A stretch of DNA of 39,718 bases, taken from assembly GCA_047626155.1 (NCBI GenBank), contig JBLHRR010000033.1, positions 1 to 39,718 on the forward strand. The letters run 5' to 3'. Both the position numbers and the translations under genes were made by a program. Shown here piece by piece: positions 10,001-17,677 of the stretch (position 1 is its first letter; the number at the start of each line of letters is the position of its first letter). The DNA comes from CALGLS01 sp047626155 (GTDB taxonomy: Bacteria > Bacteroidota > Bacteroidia > Chitinophagales > Saprospiraceae). The notes under the pieces are model-generated. The model was not told the origin of the DNA. It was given only the letters and a program-made list of their open reading frames with translations, and searched no databases.

Positions 10001-10985
10001 AGGAGAAACCTTGTCTGGTGAAGTTGGAGATTGTAAAGATGTTGCCTCCTTAATGATCAGCATGCTCCGTGAAGTAGGAGTCGATGCCTGGTATGTGTTA
10101 GTTCGCAGTGGTAATTTTACAGAACAAACGCCGCTGCCAACCATCGCTGCCTTCAACCACGTGATTGTCGGCTACCAACTGTCCGATGGTGAAATGCGCT
10201 ATCTGGATTTGACCACAGATTACTTCCCGCACTATGTATTGCCGGAGTCCGATGCGCGTGCCTGGGCGCTGTTGGTGAAGGAAGGAGAAACACAGGTTTT
10301 CCGCTTGCCAGATCAAACCATCAGCGAAGACCGCAGTCGTTTTGACATCAATATAAAAGGAAAGATAAATGCCAATAGAACCTTAGATATGGATGTGGCC
10401 TATGCCGGAAGTGGTGTGTTAGGAGGAACACTCCGAGAATCCCTCAACAGAGTAACGACCATAGATGACCGCAAGAAATTTTTGACGGAATACTTCGCCG
10501 AAGGCGTCTTCGATCATCTGCTACTAAATGATTTTAGTTTTGAAAACCTGGAAGACATCACGGCTCCTCTGAATGGTAGCTTATCGCTGAAAGCGTACAA
10601 TCACATGCAGCGGGTGAGCGATTTTTTTATCATTCAAATTCCTATACTAAAAGGCGTAACCACTCGTCCTGCACTCTTCGCCGAAAAGCGCTACAATAAT
10701 CTGGATCTGGCTCAGCTCTTTGAATTGACCCCTGCTTTTCAGCAGATAGATTTGGAGATACCTACTGAATTCAGTTTGATGGATTTGCCTAAGGATATTA
10801 AAATGGACAATCAGTTTGGACGCTACCTACTGCATTTTGAGAAAACCAATACTGGCTTGAAAATTATTAGGGAGATGGTCTGGAAAATGCGGTTGGTGAA
10901 TTATGAGGATTATGATGACTTTAAGGCCTTTTACCTAAAAGTGCTGGATGGGGATCGGATGAAGTTGGGGGTGGCTAGAATGTAG
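7098..10985 (+). CDS. Secreted TPR / DUF3857 / transglutaminase-like protein, 1295 residues
   Basis: An N-terminal hydrophobic segment (MTRSLHFLCLVFLCISF, from residue 13) ending VLQAQ is a typical signal peptide; Met13 may be the true start. TPR-like helices follow (about 38-110). A beta-rich segment beginning EWSVIGPFDN lies at about 160-310, then more TPR-like helices to about 680 with a Lys-rich linker. A DUF3857 domain follows (about 720-905) and then a transglutaminase-like core whose triad is visible as Cys979 (GDCKD), His1021 (FNHVIVGY) and Asp1037 (RYLDLTTDY). The family is periplasmic or surface-attached in Bacteroidota, of unproven activity. The TPR extension makes it much longer than the usual DUF3857-transglutaminase protein. 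No T9SS domain is seen. The protein ends at a TAG directly before the repeat block at 10996. Confidence 0.85.
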   Translation: MIKLPINQFLSMTRSLHFLCLVFLCISFPVLQAQVSQALGWESIVNNNFKAAANCFQKILAENPKDENALCGLIFIAETTEDYAGYKKYIKQLIDSGVNQEQYIDLFGHLYDARPEEVLGMDIPEALKVGATFRLADSIFSKRRFSESKEIMRSVIGDYEWSVIGPFDNVSGSGFVETPEVETVPFDLDATYKNDSGFELKWNKRIIRDPNGIVSFHSVLPATSEGTYYGNTFITVPEDRKVQFRIGRSAPMKIWLDGDLIFTQPGNIDYNWDYEVLRFDIKKGIHRLLVKMAPMPEDGSDSKLKLNFHEQSDNGSSASNEYGESNNAYRGFYMAPTLALRITNEEGKLWKDISSSFEGDFQQQKYKVTETRTPLLFFYNNEIASSPNSLRNYYLLSKSYLKYGFNEEGEAAFAKIAEAHKNSLYFKYLLAKFYAINNKGEKAEELISEMNEEKAPIFPLMASKLAEIDEEKNEVEYLEALDKLLTVSPTHWKTIYAKLDHYSKKGKTTEKRDFVKQFLEKHPEKKYKKRLEPFLKDDSYKPSSHKPTTDKEREKSAKKAMRKLKKEFKIGTYMTVLNYYKRKEKTEQVLKLYDGLIKGYPYYTYYRKQKSDYLFEKDKEDLALYELSKVLKINPYDANVYETIGDIYFEKEEKEIAMENYEKAQCLGKIGYYYGADRLKGKIEKIENQQSLKKYFDPLSFDEILADSANWKTKFADEESVILLYTVEGALDRDNELDYNQKLMIKIKNEAGAKYWTEANFGFMGDISFVKVIKADGRITSPSRNYGYVVFKNLKAGDIIQLEGNSKGDMTREIPNEMYHITASSFEVPVNRARLEYVIPTDKPFETQCYRSDCTYTTRTVDDFTAYTWELKDIKKMEYEDAVKDNLDSYTWFMYSTLKDWSEVVKWYLRKTYRRLETNYEVKGVVQTVVNDAMSEEEKVTAIYNYLTKEITYSFVSFLNSNYIPKKPGETLSGEVGDCKDVASLMISMLREVGVDAWYVLVRSGNFTEQTPLPTIAAFNHVIVGYQLSDGEMRYLDLTTDYFPHYVLPESDARAWALLVKEGETQVFRLPDQTISEDRSRFDINIKGKINANRTLDMDVAYAGSGVLGGTLRESLNRVTTIDDRKKFLTEYFAEGVFDHLLLNDFSFENLEDITAPLNGSLSLKAYNHMQRVSDFFIIQIPILKGVTTRPALFAEKRYNNLDLAQLFELTPAFQQIDLEIPTEFSLMDLPKDIKMDNQFGRYLLHFEKTNTGLKIIREMVWKMRLVNYEDYDDFKAFYLKVLDGDRMKLGVARM

Positions 10986-10995
10986 TGTTTTTTTA

Positions 10996-11295
10996 ATCAC
11001 GCAGAGGCCGCAGAGAGCGCAGAGTGAACGCAAGTGTTGTAGTGTTTTTTGCTCACACAGAGGTCACAGAGAACACAGAGCGATCGCGTGTTTTATAGTA
11101 TTTGGCTCTGTGTCCTCTGTGCGCTCTGTCTGAGTATCCGCATTAGGTGCGTGAATATATTGTTGTGTTCCCTTGAAATTTTATTTTTCACACAGAGGCC
11201 ACAGAGAACACAGAGCATGACGCGAGTTTTGCAGTATCTCGCTCTGCGGCCTCTGCGCTCCCTGCGTGATTATTCCGAATTAGGTACGTTAATAC
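10996..11295. repeat. Tandem block of CACAGAG palindromic repeats (2.5 units)
   Basis: There are three left arms built from iterated 9-10-mers of the type CACAGAGGCCACAGAGAAC, at about 10996-11024, 11053-11081 and 11190-11217. The second and third are followed by complementary right arms (CTCTGTGTCCTCTGTGCGC at about 11105-11130 and CTCTGCGGCCTCTGCGCTC at about 11240-11270). Both end in similar tails (CCGCATTAGGTGCGT and CCGAATTAGGTACGT). The first unit lacks its right arm. This stretch holds no gene, and an open frame running through it from 11049 is an artefact. Confidence 0.85.
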
Positions 11296-11339
11296 ACTGT
11301 TATAAACTTCTCCGAACCCACCCGAAAAAAAGAAAAGCA

Positions 11340-11858
11340 ATGTCTGATATCCATTTTGAAAAAGTCGGCCTAGAAGATTTACAAAAGCTAAAATCCCTTG
11401 AGTATACTACCTTTTACGATTCTTTTGCACACCTTAATAGCCCAACAAATATGCAAACCTATTCCGATTATGCATTTACCGATGAAAAAGTATTAAGTGA
11501 AATAAAGGATACCAAATCCACCTTTTATTTCGCGAACAGCGCAGACGAAACGATAGGTTATTTTAAAATAAAAAGAGAAGCGACCTATAAGGAAGGAGCG
11601 GTTGCCAATGGCATGCAGCTGGAACGCATCTATGTTTTGGGAAAATATCAAGGTCAAAAAATGGGGCAATTTATGCTGGAGGAAGTGATGAACTTGGCCC
11701 GGAAAGGAGGAGCGGCCTATTTGTGGCTAGGGGTATGGGAGAAGAATATTAGAGCTGTTAGGTTTTATGAACGGAATGGTTTTGTGTTGGATGGTAAGGT
11801 GGCTTTTAAATTGGGAGAGGAGGGACAGTGGGATTATTTAATGAAATTGGATTTATAA
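11340..11858 (+). CDS. GNAT family N-acetyltransferase
   Basis: This 172-residue protein has the GNAT fold. A beta4 strand QLERIYVLGKYQGQKMG carries the acetyl-CoA pyrophosphate loop (Q-G-Q-K-M-G, at about residues 99-110), followed by the helix FMLEEVMNLARKGG, then YLWLGVWEKNIRAVRFYERNGF, the classical motif B with the Asn and Tyr of the family. It would transfer an acetyl group from acetyl-CoA to a small molecule or protein N-terminus; the substrate is unknown. The start at 11340 was chosen because upstream in-frame codons read through the palindromic repeat block. The sequence MSDIHFEKVGLEDL opens like other members. It appears to be transcribed alone. Confidence 0.88.
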   Translation: MSDIHFEKVGLEDLQKLKSLEYTTFYDSFAHLNSPTNMQTYSDYAFTDEKVLSEIKDTKSTFYFANSADETIGYFKIKREATYKEGAVANGMQLERIYVLGKYQGQKMGQFMLEEVMNLARKGGAAYLWLGVWEKNIRAVRFYERNGFVLDGKVAFKLGEEGQWDYLMKLDL

Positions 11859-11877
11859 AAATAATAGTAACTATTCC

Positions 11878-11978
11878 GACGGAAGTCCGAAGATCGATTT
11901 TCCATCGAACGTAAAATCTACAGATTAAGGACTGTCAAAGTCAAGGTTTGCATTAGTGGAAAACTTCGGACTTCCGTC
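11878..11978. repeat. Long inverted repeat downstream of the acetyltransferase
   Basis: A perfect 15-base inverted pair GACGGAAGTCCGAAG (11878-11892) and CTTCGGACTTCCGTC (11964-11978) encloses 71 bases. The stem can continue, past a five-base bulge, through TTTTCCA / TGGAAAA. No T-run follows. A partial GGACGGAAGTC copy occurs at 36361, so this is more likely a dispersed element than a simple terminator. Confidence 0.65.
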
Positions 11979-12033
11979 TTCTGTCCACAGCTAAACTATA
12001 CCCCACTGAACAGTTACAAATAATATAAAAAAC

Positions 12034-12243
12034 ATGTCAAAGAAATCTTCAGGCCTTTCAGGCGTCTTCACTGTAATCGTCGTCATTATTCTAATCGCTA
12101 GGGTCGCAATGATCATGAGCCGTAATTCTTCTAACAGTACACACGCAAATTGGAATAGTTCCTATCTGATGTGGTCGGTATTTGTATTGGTGGCCGTAGT
12201 AGGATCTTATTTTTGGAATCAAAGTAAGAAAGAAGAAGACTAA
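12034..12243 (+). CDS. Small membrane protein of unknown function
   Basis: This 69-residue protein has two hydrophobic segments (about 11-28, VFTVIVVIILIARVAMIM, and about 45-62, LMWSVFVLVAVVGSYFW), a Ser/Asn-rich loop and a charged tail NQSKKEED. I do not recognise a family. It stands alone between the acetyltransferase and the cytochrome gene, with the inverted repeat 11878-11978 upstream. Its start has no clear Shine-Dalgarno site, as is usual in this phylum. Confidence 0.6.
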   Translation: MSKKSSGLSGVFTVIVVIILIARVAMIMSRNSSNSTHANWNSSYLMWSVFVLVAVVGSYFWNQSKKEED

Positions 12244-12344
12244 GTCTAGTATTAGAAAAAAATAGCTTGATCGAAAAGTAGGTCTTCCCCCGCCTATCCT
12301 GTCTTTATAAGGTAACCCGAATCCCTTACCTTAAAAAAGACAAC

Positions 12345-14018
12345 ATGAATCAAAAATCTACCAAACTACTTATTCTACTTTCTGCCTTATTTTTCATCTC
12401 AACGACCATAGATCTCAATGATCTATTCAATTACACGGGACAAACCGTCCCCAACTATATCACAGAAGACAATACCCCCGCTGGCAACCCAATCACGGAT
12501 GCTGGCGCTACCTTAGGTAGAGTCCTTTTCTATGATAAAAACCTTTCGGTAAACAATACGATTGCCTGTGCAAGTTGTCATAAACAGGAATTTGCCTTTG
12601 GAGACGATGTCACCGTTAGCCTTGGCTGGGATGGCGGGAGTACGGGGCGACATTCCCCCCGTCTGGCCAATACCCGTTTCGGCGAAGAAAATAATTTCTT
12701 TTGGGATGAAAGGGCCAGTTCTTTAGAGGAACAATCTACGATGCCGATTCAAGACCACATTGAAATGGGCTTTAGCGACATCGATGGAAATCCAGACATG
12801 AACGCTTTAATTGACAAGTTAGAGGACATCGATTACTATCAGGATCTATTCACCTTTGTGTACGGTGATTTTGAGATTACAGAAGAAGAGATTCAGGATG
12901 CCTTGGCACAATTCCTCAGAAGCATTCAGTCCTTTGATTCCAGATTTGATGAAGGCCGTGCAGATGTCAATAACAACATGGCGAACTTCCCTAATTTTAC
13001 AACAGAAGAAAATCTGGGTAAAGCACTGTTTCTAAATAATACGACTAACGGCGGGGCCAATTGCAACACTTGCCACAACGCTCCTGAGTTTGACATTGAT
13101 AGCGATAGTGATAACAATTCCGTCATTTCAGTAGCAGGAGATCCTTCCGCTGTAGATGTGACTAACACCCGTTCTCCTTCCTTACGTGATCTTTTCGACC
13201 CTAGTGGGAATCTCAACGGACCTATGATGCACGATGGTTCCTTCACCACAATGATGGATGTTATCAACCTATACGACGACATTGATGTAGACCCTGCGAA
13301 CACTAATCTTGATAATAGATTGGCTGGCGGCCCTGGAGGAAATGGCCAAAATCTTAATTTAACGCAAACAGAAAAAGACAATTTGGAAGCCTTTTTGAAA
13401 ACCTTAACGGGCGTTGAAATATATACTGGGGAGCAATGGTCTGATCCATTCGATGAAGATGGGAATATCACGATCCTCAATTCGCCTTTGCCTGTAGAGT
13501 TGTTGAGTTTTGAAACTTCACTAAGAAATGAAAATGTATTGTTGGAATGGAAGACTGCCTCAGAAATTAATAATGAGGGTTTTGAAGTTCAACACAGTCT
13601 CAATGCCGTTGATTGGGAGAAGATTGCTTTTGTCATAGGAGTAGGAAGTAGCAATTTGACTACGGATTACAGCTATATGGATGCTGCTCCTTTTGAAGGA
13701 GACAATTACTATAGACTAAAGCAAATGGATTTTGATGGGGCTCATGAATTTTCTCCTACACGCTACGAGCAGGTAGAGACAGAAAAAGTTATTGTTACGG
13801 CTTACCCAAATCCTGTAGTAGACTATTTACAAGTGGAGGTTTCTGCAGGAGAATACACGGCGACTTTAATGAATGGAAAGGGGCAACAGCTTTTGCAGAA
13901 AAATATTGAAACGAAAGAGCGGTTTGATTTCTCTAATTTAGAATCTGGATTTTATTTGCTTGTGGTGGAAAATAACAATACGCAGACGCGGGTAGTGAAA
14001 AAGATTGTGAAGCGATAA
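12345..14018 (+). CDS. Di-haem cytochrome c peroxidase (CCP/MauG family) with T9SS sorting domain
   Basis: This 557-residue protein has an N-terminal signal peptide (KLLILLSALFFIS). The CCP/MauG domain holds two c-type haem sites, CASCH (residues 75-79) and CNTCH (240-244), with the family signatures FWDERASSLEEQ, PMMHDGSFTTM and LTQTEKDNLEAFLKTLTG. A beta-sandwich follows (about 385-475; LPVELLSFE...NYYRLKQMDFDG), then a type A T9SS C-terminal signal (about 483-557; AYPNPVVDYLQVEVS...GFYLLVVEN). It should reduce hydrogen peroxide or oxidise a redox partner at the cell surface or outside the cell, after export by Sec and T9SS. CCPs are normally periplasmic, so the sorting tail moves this one outside. 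Its last codons lie inside the direct repeat copy at 14007. Confidence 0.92.
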   Translation: MNQKSTKLLILLSALFFISTTIDLNDLFNYTGQTVPNYITEDNTPAGNPITDAGATLGRVLFYDKNLSVNNTIACASCHKQEFAFGDDVTVSLGWDGGSTGRHSPRLANTRFGEENNFFWDERASSLEEQSTMPIQDHIEMGFSDIDGNPDMNALIDKLEDIDYYQDLFTFVYGDFEITEEEIQDALAQFLRSIQSFDSRFDEGRADVNNNMANFPNFTTEENLGKALFLNNTTNGGANCNTCHNAPEFDIDSDSDNNSVISVAGDPSAVDVTNTRSPSLRDLFDPSGNLNGPMMHDGSFTTMMDVINLYDDIDVDPANTNLDNRLAGGPGGNGQNLNLTQTEKDNLEAFLKTLTGVEIYTGEQWSDPFDEDGNITILNSPLPVELLSFETSLRNENVLLEWKTASEINNEGFEVQHSLNAVDWEKIAFVIGVGSSNLTTDYSYMDAAPFEGDNYYRLKQMDFDGAHEFSPTRYEQVETEKVIVTAYPNPVVDYLQVEVSAGEYTATLMNGKGQQLLQKNIETKERFDFSNLESGFYLLVVENNNTQTRVVKKIVKR

Positions 14019-14042
14019 GAGAAAGATAGAGCGATACCGTTT
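14007..14042 (+). repeat. Direct repeat, copy 1 (includes cytochrome stop codon)
   Basis: About 36 bases, beginning GTGAAGCGATAAGAGAAAG and ending GAGCGATACCGTTT. It matches the copy at 14549-14585 with two or three differences. It contains the last three codons and the TAA of the cytochrome gene. Confidence 0.8.
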
Positions 14043-14188
14043 CCTTAGTTTTTAAGTGTAATAATAATCTTTTTTAACTTATCTTGGTGCCTACTTTAGT
14101 GACTATGTCCAGAAAGGTATCGAAGCCGCTATGTATCTCATGCTTTATTTCACATAGGAATATCATGTATAAATAAATTTTATAATTA

Positions 14189-14548
14189 ATGATAATATAT
14201 ATCTATATATTGCTTTCCTTTCTTTTACTTTTTATATTAATAGGCTATGCTTTAAAACCGCGTATTGAAAGAAAGATACAAATAATAATTCAAGGAAAGA
14301 TGACCGCTCTAAATGTAAGCTTGATTAAAATAGTTAAGGTTAATTTTCCCAATACAGGGCCGTTCCAGAATAAGTATCGAACAACTCAAATTAATACTAT
14401 GGCCACAATTATGGGGTTATATCCTGATTATACAGCTTTTAGAAAACTTATAACAACTAATGATGTAGGGATTGAGAAAGTGTATTGGATTAAAATTAAA
14501 TTTGATATTATAGAATTTAAAAATGTGGAAATTAAAGAAGAAGCATAG
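14189..14548 (+). CDS. AT-rich ORF, single-pass membrane protein of unknown function
   Basis: This 119-residue protein opens with a hydrophobic segment (MIIYIYILLSFLLLFILIGYAL), followed by a short soluble domain of about 95 residues rich in Ile, Lys and Asn (IKFDIIEFKNVEIKEEA at the end). No family was recognised. The DNA is markedly more AT-rich than the flanking genes, and the ORF sits exactly between two copies of a 36-base direct repeat, which suggests gain by recombination or insertion. Translation is plausible because the frame is open and the membrane segment is clean, but there is no homology support. Confidence 0.5.
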   Translation: MIIYIYILLSFLLLFILIGYALKPRIERKIQIIIQGKMTALNVSLIKIVKVNFPNTGPFQNKYRTTQINTMATIMGLYPDYTAFRKLITTNDVGIEKVYWIKIKFDIIEFKNVEIKEEA

Positions 14549-14585
14549 TGTGAAGCGATAAAAGAAAGATAGAGCGATACCATTT
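14549..14585 (+). repeat. Direct repeat, copy 2
   Basis: TGTGAAGCGATAAAAGAAAG...GAGCGATACCATT repeats the 3' end of the cytochrome gene seen at 14007-14042. Together the copies bracket about 510 bases that contain only the AT-rich ORF. Confidence 0.8.
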
Positions 14586-14590
14586 TTCAC

Positions 14591-14620
14591 GTTTCCTAAA
14601 CTTTTGAAGTTATAGGAAAC
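14591..14620. terminator. Bidirectional terminator hairpin between convergent genes
   Basis: GTTTCCTA-AACTT-TTG-AAGTT-A-TAGGAAAC forms a 13-bp stem with one bulged base. It lies between the plus-strand ORF ending at 14548 and the minus-strand CotH-like gene whose stop is at 14623. Weak T-runs flank it on both sides. A partly similar sequence (GTTTCCTTAGTTTTTAAG) follows the first direct repeat at about 14039-14056. Confidence 0.65.
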
Positions 14621-14622
14621 GT

Positions 14623-17514
14623 TTAATTCTCAATCCGCTTTCCCTTTAAAGTTACCTCCGAGACAGGATCCACCGCCACCAATCGTTCCACCTTTTCCAC
14701 CTTGTAATCCGCCACCAGGATCACCGCCCCGCCATAATTCGCCAACTGCTGGTAAGCCACAAAACCCTGAACAACTTCTGTCAATTCCACTTTCTTAAAA
14801 GTAACTTTAGACTGATCGTTAGCCGAAATTCCAGCCTTGCTATTTTTTATAACAACAGTTCCACCATTAACGTGGGCGTGCAAATTTGCATTGATGCCGC
14901 TGTCTAAAACATTACTAATGGTGACGGTATAAATGGCCGCATTCCCACCGGAAATTTCAATGGCATCTTTACCGATGTTTTTAAATGTAGAAGTTTCTAT
15001 CGCACCTTTGGAGTAGTCTGCGTCAATGGCGTCTCCACTGGTTTCCTGAAAGAGGCAATCCTGAATCAGGTATTCTGAATTAACAAAGTGAAGTGCATCT
15101 TTAGCAGCGATCTTTCGGAAAGAGCTGTTTTTAAAAGTGGCTTTAGCATTGTACAAACTAACCGCACCTTCCGTATACTGACCATTTTGCCGAAAGGCAT
15201 TGAGATTGTAAAAAGAGCAATGCTCAAAGGTAGAAGATTCCTTGACATCTATTAAGAACAAACCTTGACCACGACCAGTGCTACTGCTGAAAACAATAGG
15301 GCTATCGAAAGTTCCCATCGCCTGTATCGGAGAGCGGCTACTCAACGCGGCCCCATCCTCAAAGTGCAAAGTTACACCAGATGGAATGACAACTCGGTAA
15401 CCTTCAGGAATGGCAATGCTCCGATTAACTCGATGAATACCCGGTTTGAAAAAGATATTGCCATTCTCTTCCGCTCGTATGAAATCAAATTGTTGGAAAT
15501 TGTTTTTAACGACGGGCGCCTCAGGAGTTTCTGGAATCTCCCAGCGGTTGATGGGCTGTATGGCAATGCTATCGGTACCCAATGTTTTATAAAAAATATT
15601 TTTAGCCTTAGCGTCAAAAGGGAATTCATAGCGACGAGCCGAATAAGTCTCATTGAAGGATTCCAAGATTAAATCCTCTGGTGCCGATATCGTCATTTCT
15701 TTATCACCTGCCCCCAGAATTTGTAGTGGAAGTTGATGATAAGATTCTAATGTAACTCCATTGTTGGATTTGTACGCTTTTAGAGAGACATGCTCCAGTG
15801 GAGGAATGACTTTCCGAACCGTTGTCGCATTTCTAAAGTAAGTAACAGGATCAAATCTATAACTAGGGTAATCTCTTTTGATGAATTTTTCCCTTGCCCG
15901 AATTTCTAACATATTCTTAGATAAAAAAGAATCTATGTATGTCTCAGAAGTAAACTCATCGAGATAATGCGCGTACTGTTCTGCAAAATCATAATCATTG
16001 AAAAGGATGTGATGGAAAAAAGCATTCTTTGATTGGGTCGGAGCATAGTCCTTGGGCATCCTCGAATTCATGTAAGCCCCTGCCATGATCGGTGATCCAT
16101 AGTTCACTCGCATGTCATCGGTATAGCCATCATAGCCAATGGGTTCTATCAATCCGGTGAGTGGATTGAAGTAAAAACGGACATTGGTGAAAATGAAAGA
16201 GTGATGCGCAATGCAAACATCTTGGAGTGCCAGCGCCTTCGCCAGTCGGTCTGTATCGAAGACTTCGCTCGGAGCTTTTTTTCCTTTTATGAAAGCATAC
16301 AAAAGGTCCTGTGCCCGAACGTATTGTTCGTAGGACTCTTGTTCATTCAAAATGTCTTTGCTGTCGTACAACCCAATGTCTGCGCTGTAAAACCAATCCG
16401 GGCGCTCCCCAATACCTCGTGGCGCGTAGGTCCAGAGGCCATCTTCATTGAAGCGAAGGATCGGGCCTGGTGGGCGCTGACCTCGCCGGATGACATTGGC
16501 GCCAAAGTGTTCTTCATAAGCGTAAATACCGAGTGCTTCATCATTCAACGACAGTTTTACAAAATCATAATCGGTCGTTAGAATCCCTTCCTCTCTAAGC
16601 ATTTGATGGTAAATCCATTCGTTAAGATGAGAACGGGATAAAGAATTGTGTACCGAAAATTCCGTCATTCCTCTCCAAGCTTGATCCTTATCGGCGACAA
16701 TTCGGAAAGACCATTTTTTGCTTTGGAGGTGATCGAGCAAATCCCCTTTCAATCGAATCTTGACATCTACTTCAACGGAGTCATCCAGTAGTTTGGCTTT
16801 GACTAAATCATCTTTACCAGATAATAAATTTCCATAACTGAAGGCCTCCACTCGTTTAGATCGAAGTTGCTTCAACTCCTTTTTATCTACTTTTAATTGC
16901 AAATTGGCTCCTGCATATTCCACTGGAGGAGCAAGGCTATAAACATCAGTAGGGTAGTAGTTAATTTGCAAGTCGTCAAAAAAAACAGCACCGCTATTTT
17001 TGGTGTTGTAAGGATAGATATTGATAGAAGCATTTCGAACGCCAATGGGAACGCGTATTGTTTTTTCAATTCGCTCCCAGTCTTTTTGTGTTTCCACAAC
17101 CGTGGCGGTAAAGTCATAGAAAGCCCAATCATTTTGTCCCTGTAAAGCAAGTACGCCATAGCCGTTGTCACTTTGTCTCCAGACACTGGCCTCTATGACA
17201 TCGCCTTCATTTAATCCGTCGATTTTAAAAGCAGGGCCGTATAAGTTTTCTTTAGTACACTTGGAGGAGTATTGTCCTGAAAAAGATCGTTCATCGCTTT
17301 GGGTTAGTCCTGAGGAGAAGCTGTGCCCCCCGGATAAAAACTGCTTTCCGGTTATGGAGCGTTTTTCCATATCGCAGAAGTACTGCTGCTCTGCTTTGTT
17401 TTGTTGTGACCAAACGAAAAATGATAACAATACAAATCCGGAGAGGACTAGAATGGCGATCCACCATTCGTAGGGCTTTCTCTGTCGTTTTTTTACTTCT
17501 TGTTTTATGCGCAT
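14623..17514 (-). CDS. CotH-like kinase-fold protein with C-terminal right-handed beta-helix
   Basis: This 963-residue protein is anchored by one N-terminal membrane segment (about 17-36, WWIAILVLSGFVLLSFFVW) after a basic cytoplasmic start. A beta-sandwich follows (about 45-185, with GLNEGDVIEASVW and AVFFDDLQINYY, like carbohydrate-binding modules). A CotH-like domain spans about 205-560: VKIRLKGDLLDH, KKWSFRI, SRSHLNEWIYHQ, GIYAYEEHF, and a metal-binding-like YDGYTDD with Asp462. From about 690 to 905 there are repeated beta-helix coils (FKNSSFRKI, IQDCLFQETSGDAIDADYS, IKNSKAGISAND). CotH proteins are atypical kinases that phosphorylate exported proteins. Here the domain faces the periplasm if the positive-inside rule holds. 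It is the last gene of the DUF4956/VTC-like operon. Substrate and true activity are unproven. Confidence 0.8.
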   Translation of the reverse strand: MRIKQEVKKRQRKPYEWWIAILVLSGFVLLSFFVWSQQNKAEQQYFCDMEKRSITGKQFLSGGHSFSSGLTQSDERSFSGQYSSKCTKENLYGPAFKIDGLNEGDVIEASVWRQSDNGYGVLALQGQNDWAFYDFTATVVETQKDWERIEKTIRVPIGVRNASINIYPYNTKNSGAVFFDDLQINYYPTDVYSLAPPVEYAGANLQLKVDKKELKQLRSKRVEAFSYGNLLSGKDDLVKAKLLDDSVEVDVKIRLKGDLLDHLQSKKWSFRIVADKDQAWRGMTEFSVHNSLSRSHLNEWIYHQMLREEGILTTDYDFVKLSLNDEALGIYAYEEHFGANVIRRGQRPPGPILRFNEDGLWTYAPRGIGERPDWFYSADIGLYDSKDILNEQESYEQYVRAQDLLYAFIKGKKAPSEVFDTDRLAKALALQDVCIAHHSFIFTNVRFYFNPLTGLIEPIGYDGYTDDMRVNYGSPIMAGAYMNSRMPKDYAPTQSKNAFFHHILFNDYDFAEQYAHYLDEFTSETYIDSFLSKNMLEIRAREKFIKRDYPSYRFDPVTYFRNATTVRKVIPPLEHVSLKAYKSNNGVTLESYHQLPLQILGAGDKEMTISAPEDLILESFNETYSARRYEFPFDAKAKNIFYKTLGTDSIAIQPINRWEIPETPEAPVVKNNFQQFDFIRAEENGNIFFKPGIHRVNRSIAIPEGYRVVIPSGVTLHFEDGAALSSRSPIQAMGTFDSPIVFSSSTGRGQGLFLIDVKESSTFEHCSFYNLNAFRQNGQYTEGAVSLYNAKATFKNSSFRKIAAKDALHFVNSEYLIQDCLFQETSGDAIDADYSKGAIETSTFKNIGKDAIEISGGNAAIYTVTISNVLDSGINANLHAHVNGGTVVIKNSKAGISANDQSKVTFKKVELTEVVQGFVAYQQLANYGGAVILVADYKVEKVERLVAVDPVSEVTLKGKRIEN

Positions 17515-17570
17515 CTCCGTATGGTATGTTTACTGATTATTCACCCTATGTTTTTTTTGAGCCAAAAAGG

Positions 17571-17677
17571 GCACAAAGTTACACAGAGAGAAAGTTGTAT
17601 TGTTATTTTTTACTGCTACCCGTTGGTTCGTTCAAGAGGAAAAATTTTGTACTTCTTTGTGTCCTTTGTGGTTAATC
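17571..17677. repeat. CTTTGTG-family palindromic repeat overlapping the VTC-like 3' end
   Basis: The left arm CACAAAGTTACACAGAGAG (from 17572) and the right arm CTTTGTGTCCTTTGTGGTTA (17654-17673) are imperfect reverse complements with about 60 bases between. The right arm lies inside the coding end of the VTC-like gene and gives its last codons (INHKGHKEVQNFSS). Confidence 0.75.

Noticed and set aside
10996..11295. Possible CRISPR array because of repeated units.
   Set aside because: There are only two and a half palindromic units, no constant spacer length and no cas genes.
11049..11339. Open frame upstream of the GNAT gene that would lengthen it by 97 residues.
   Set aside because: The frame reads through hairpin repeats. 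The acetyltransferase fold is complete from the ATG at 11340.
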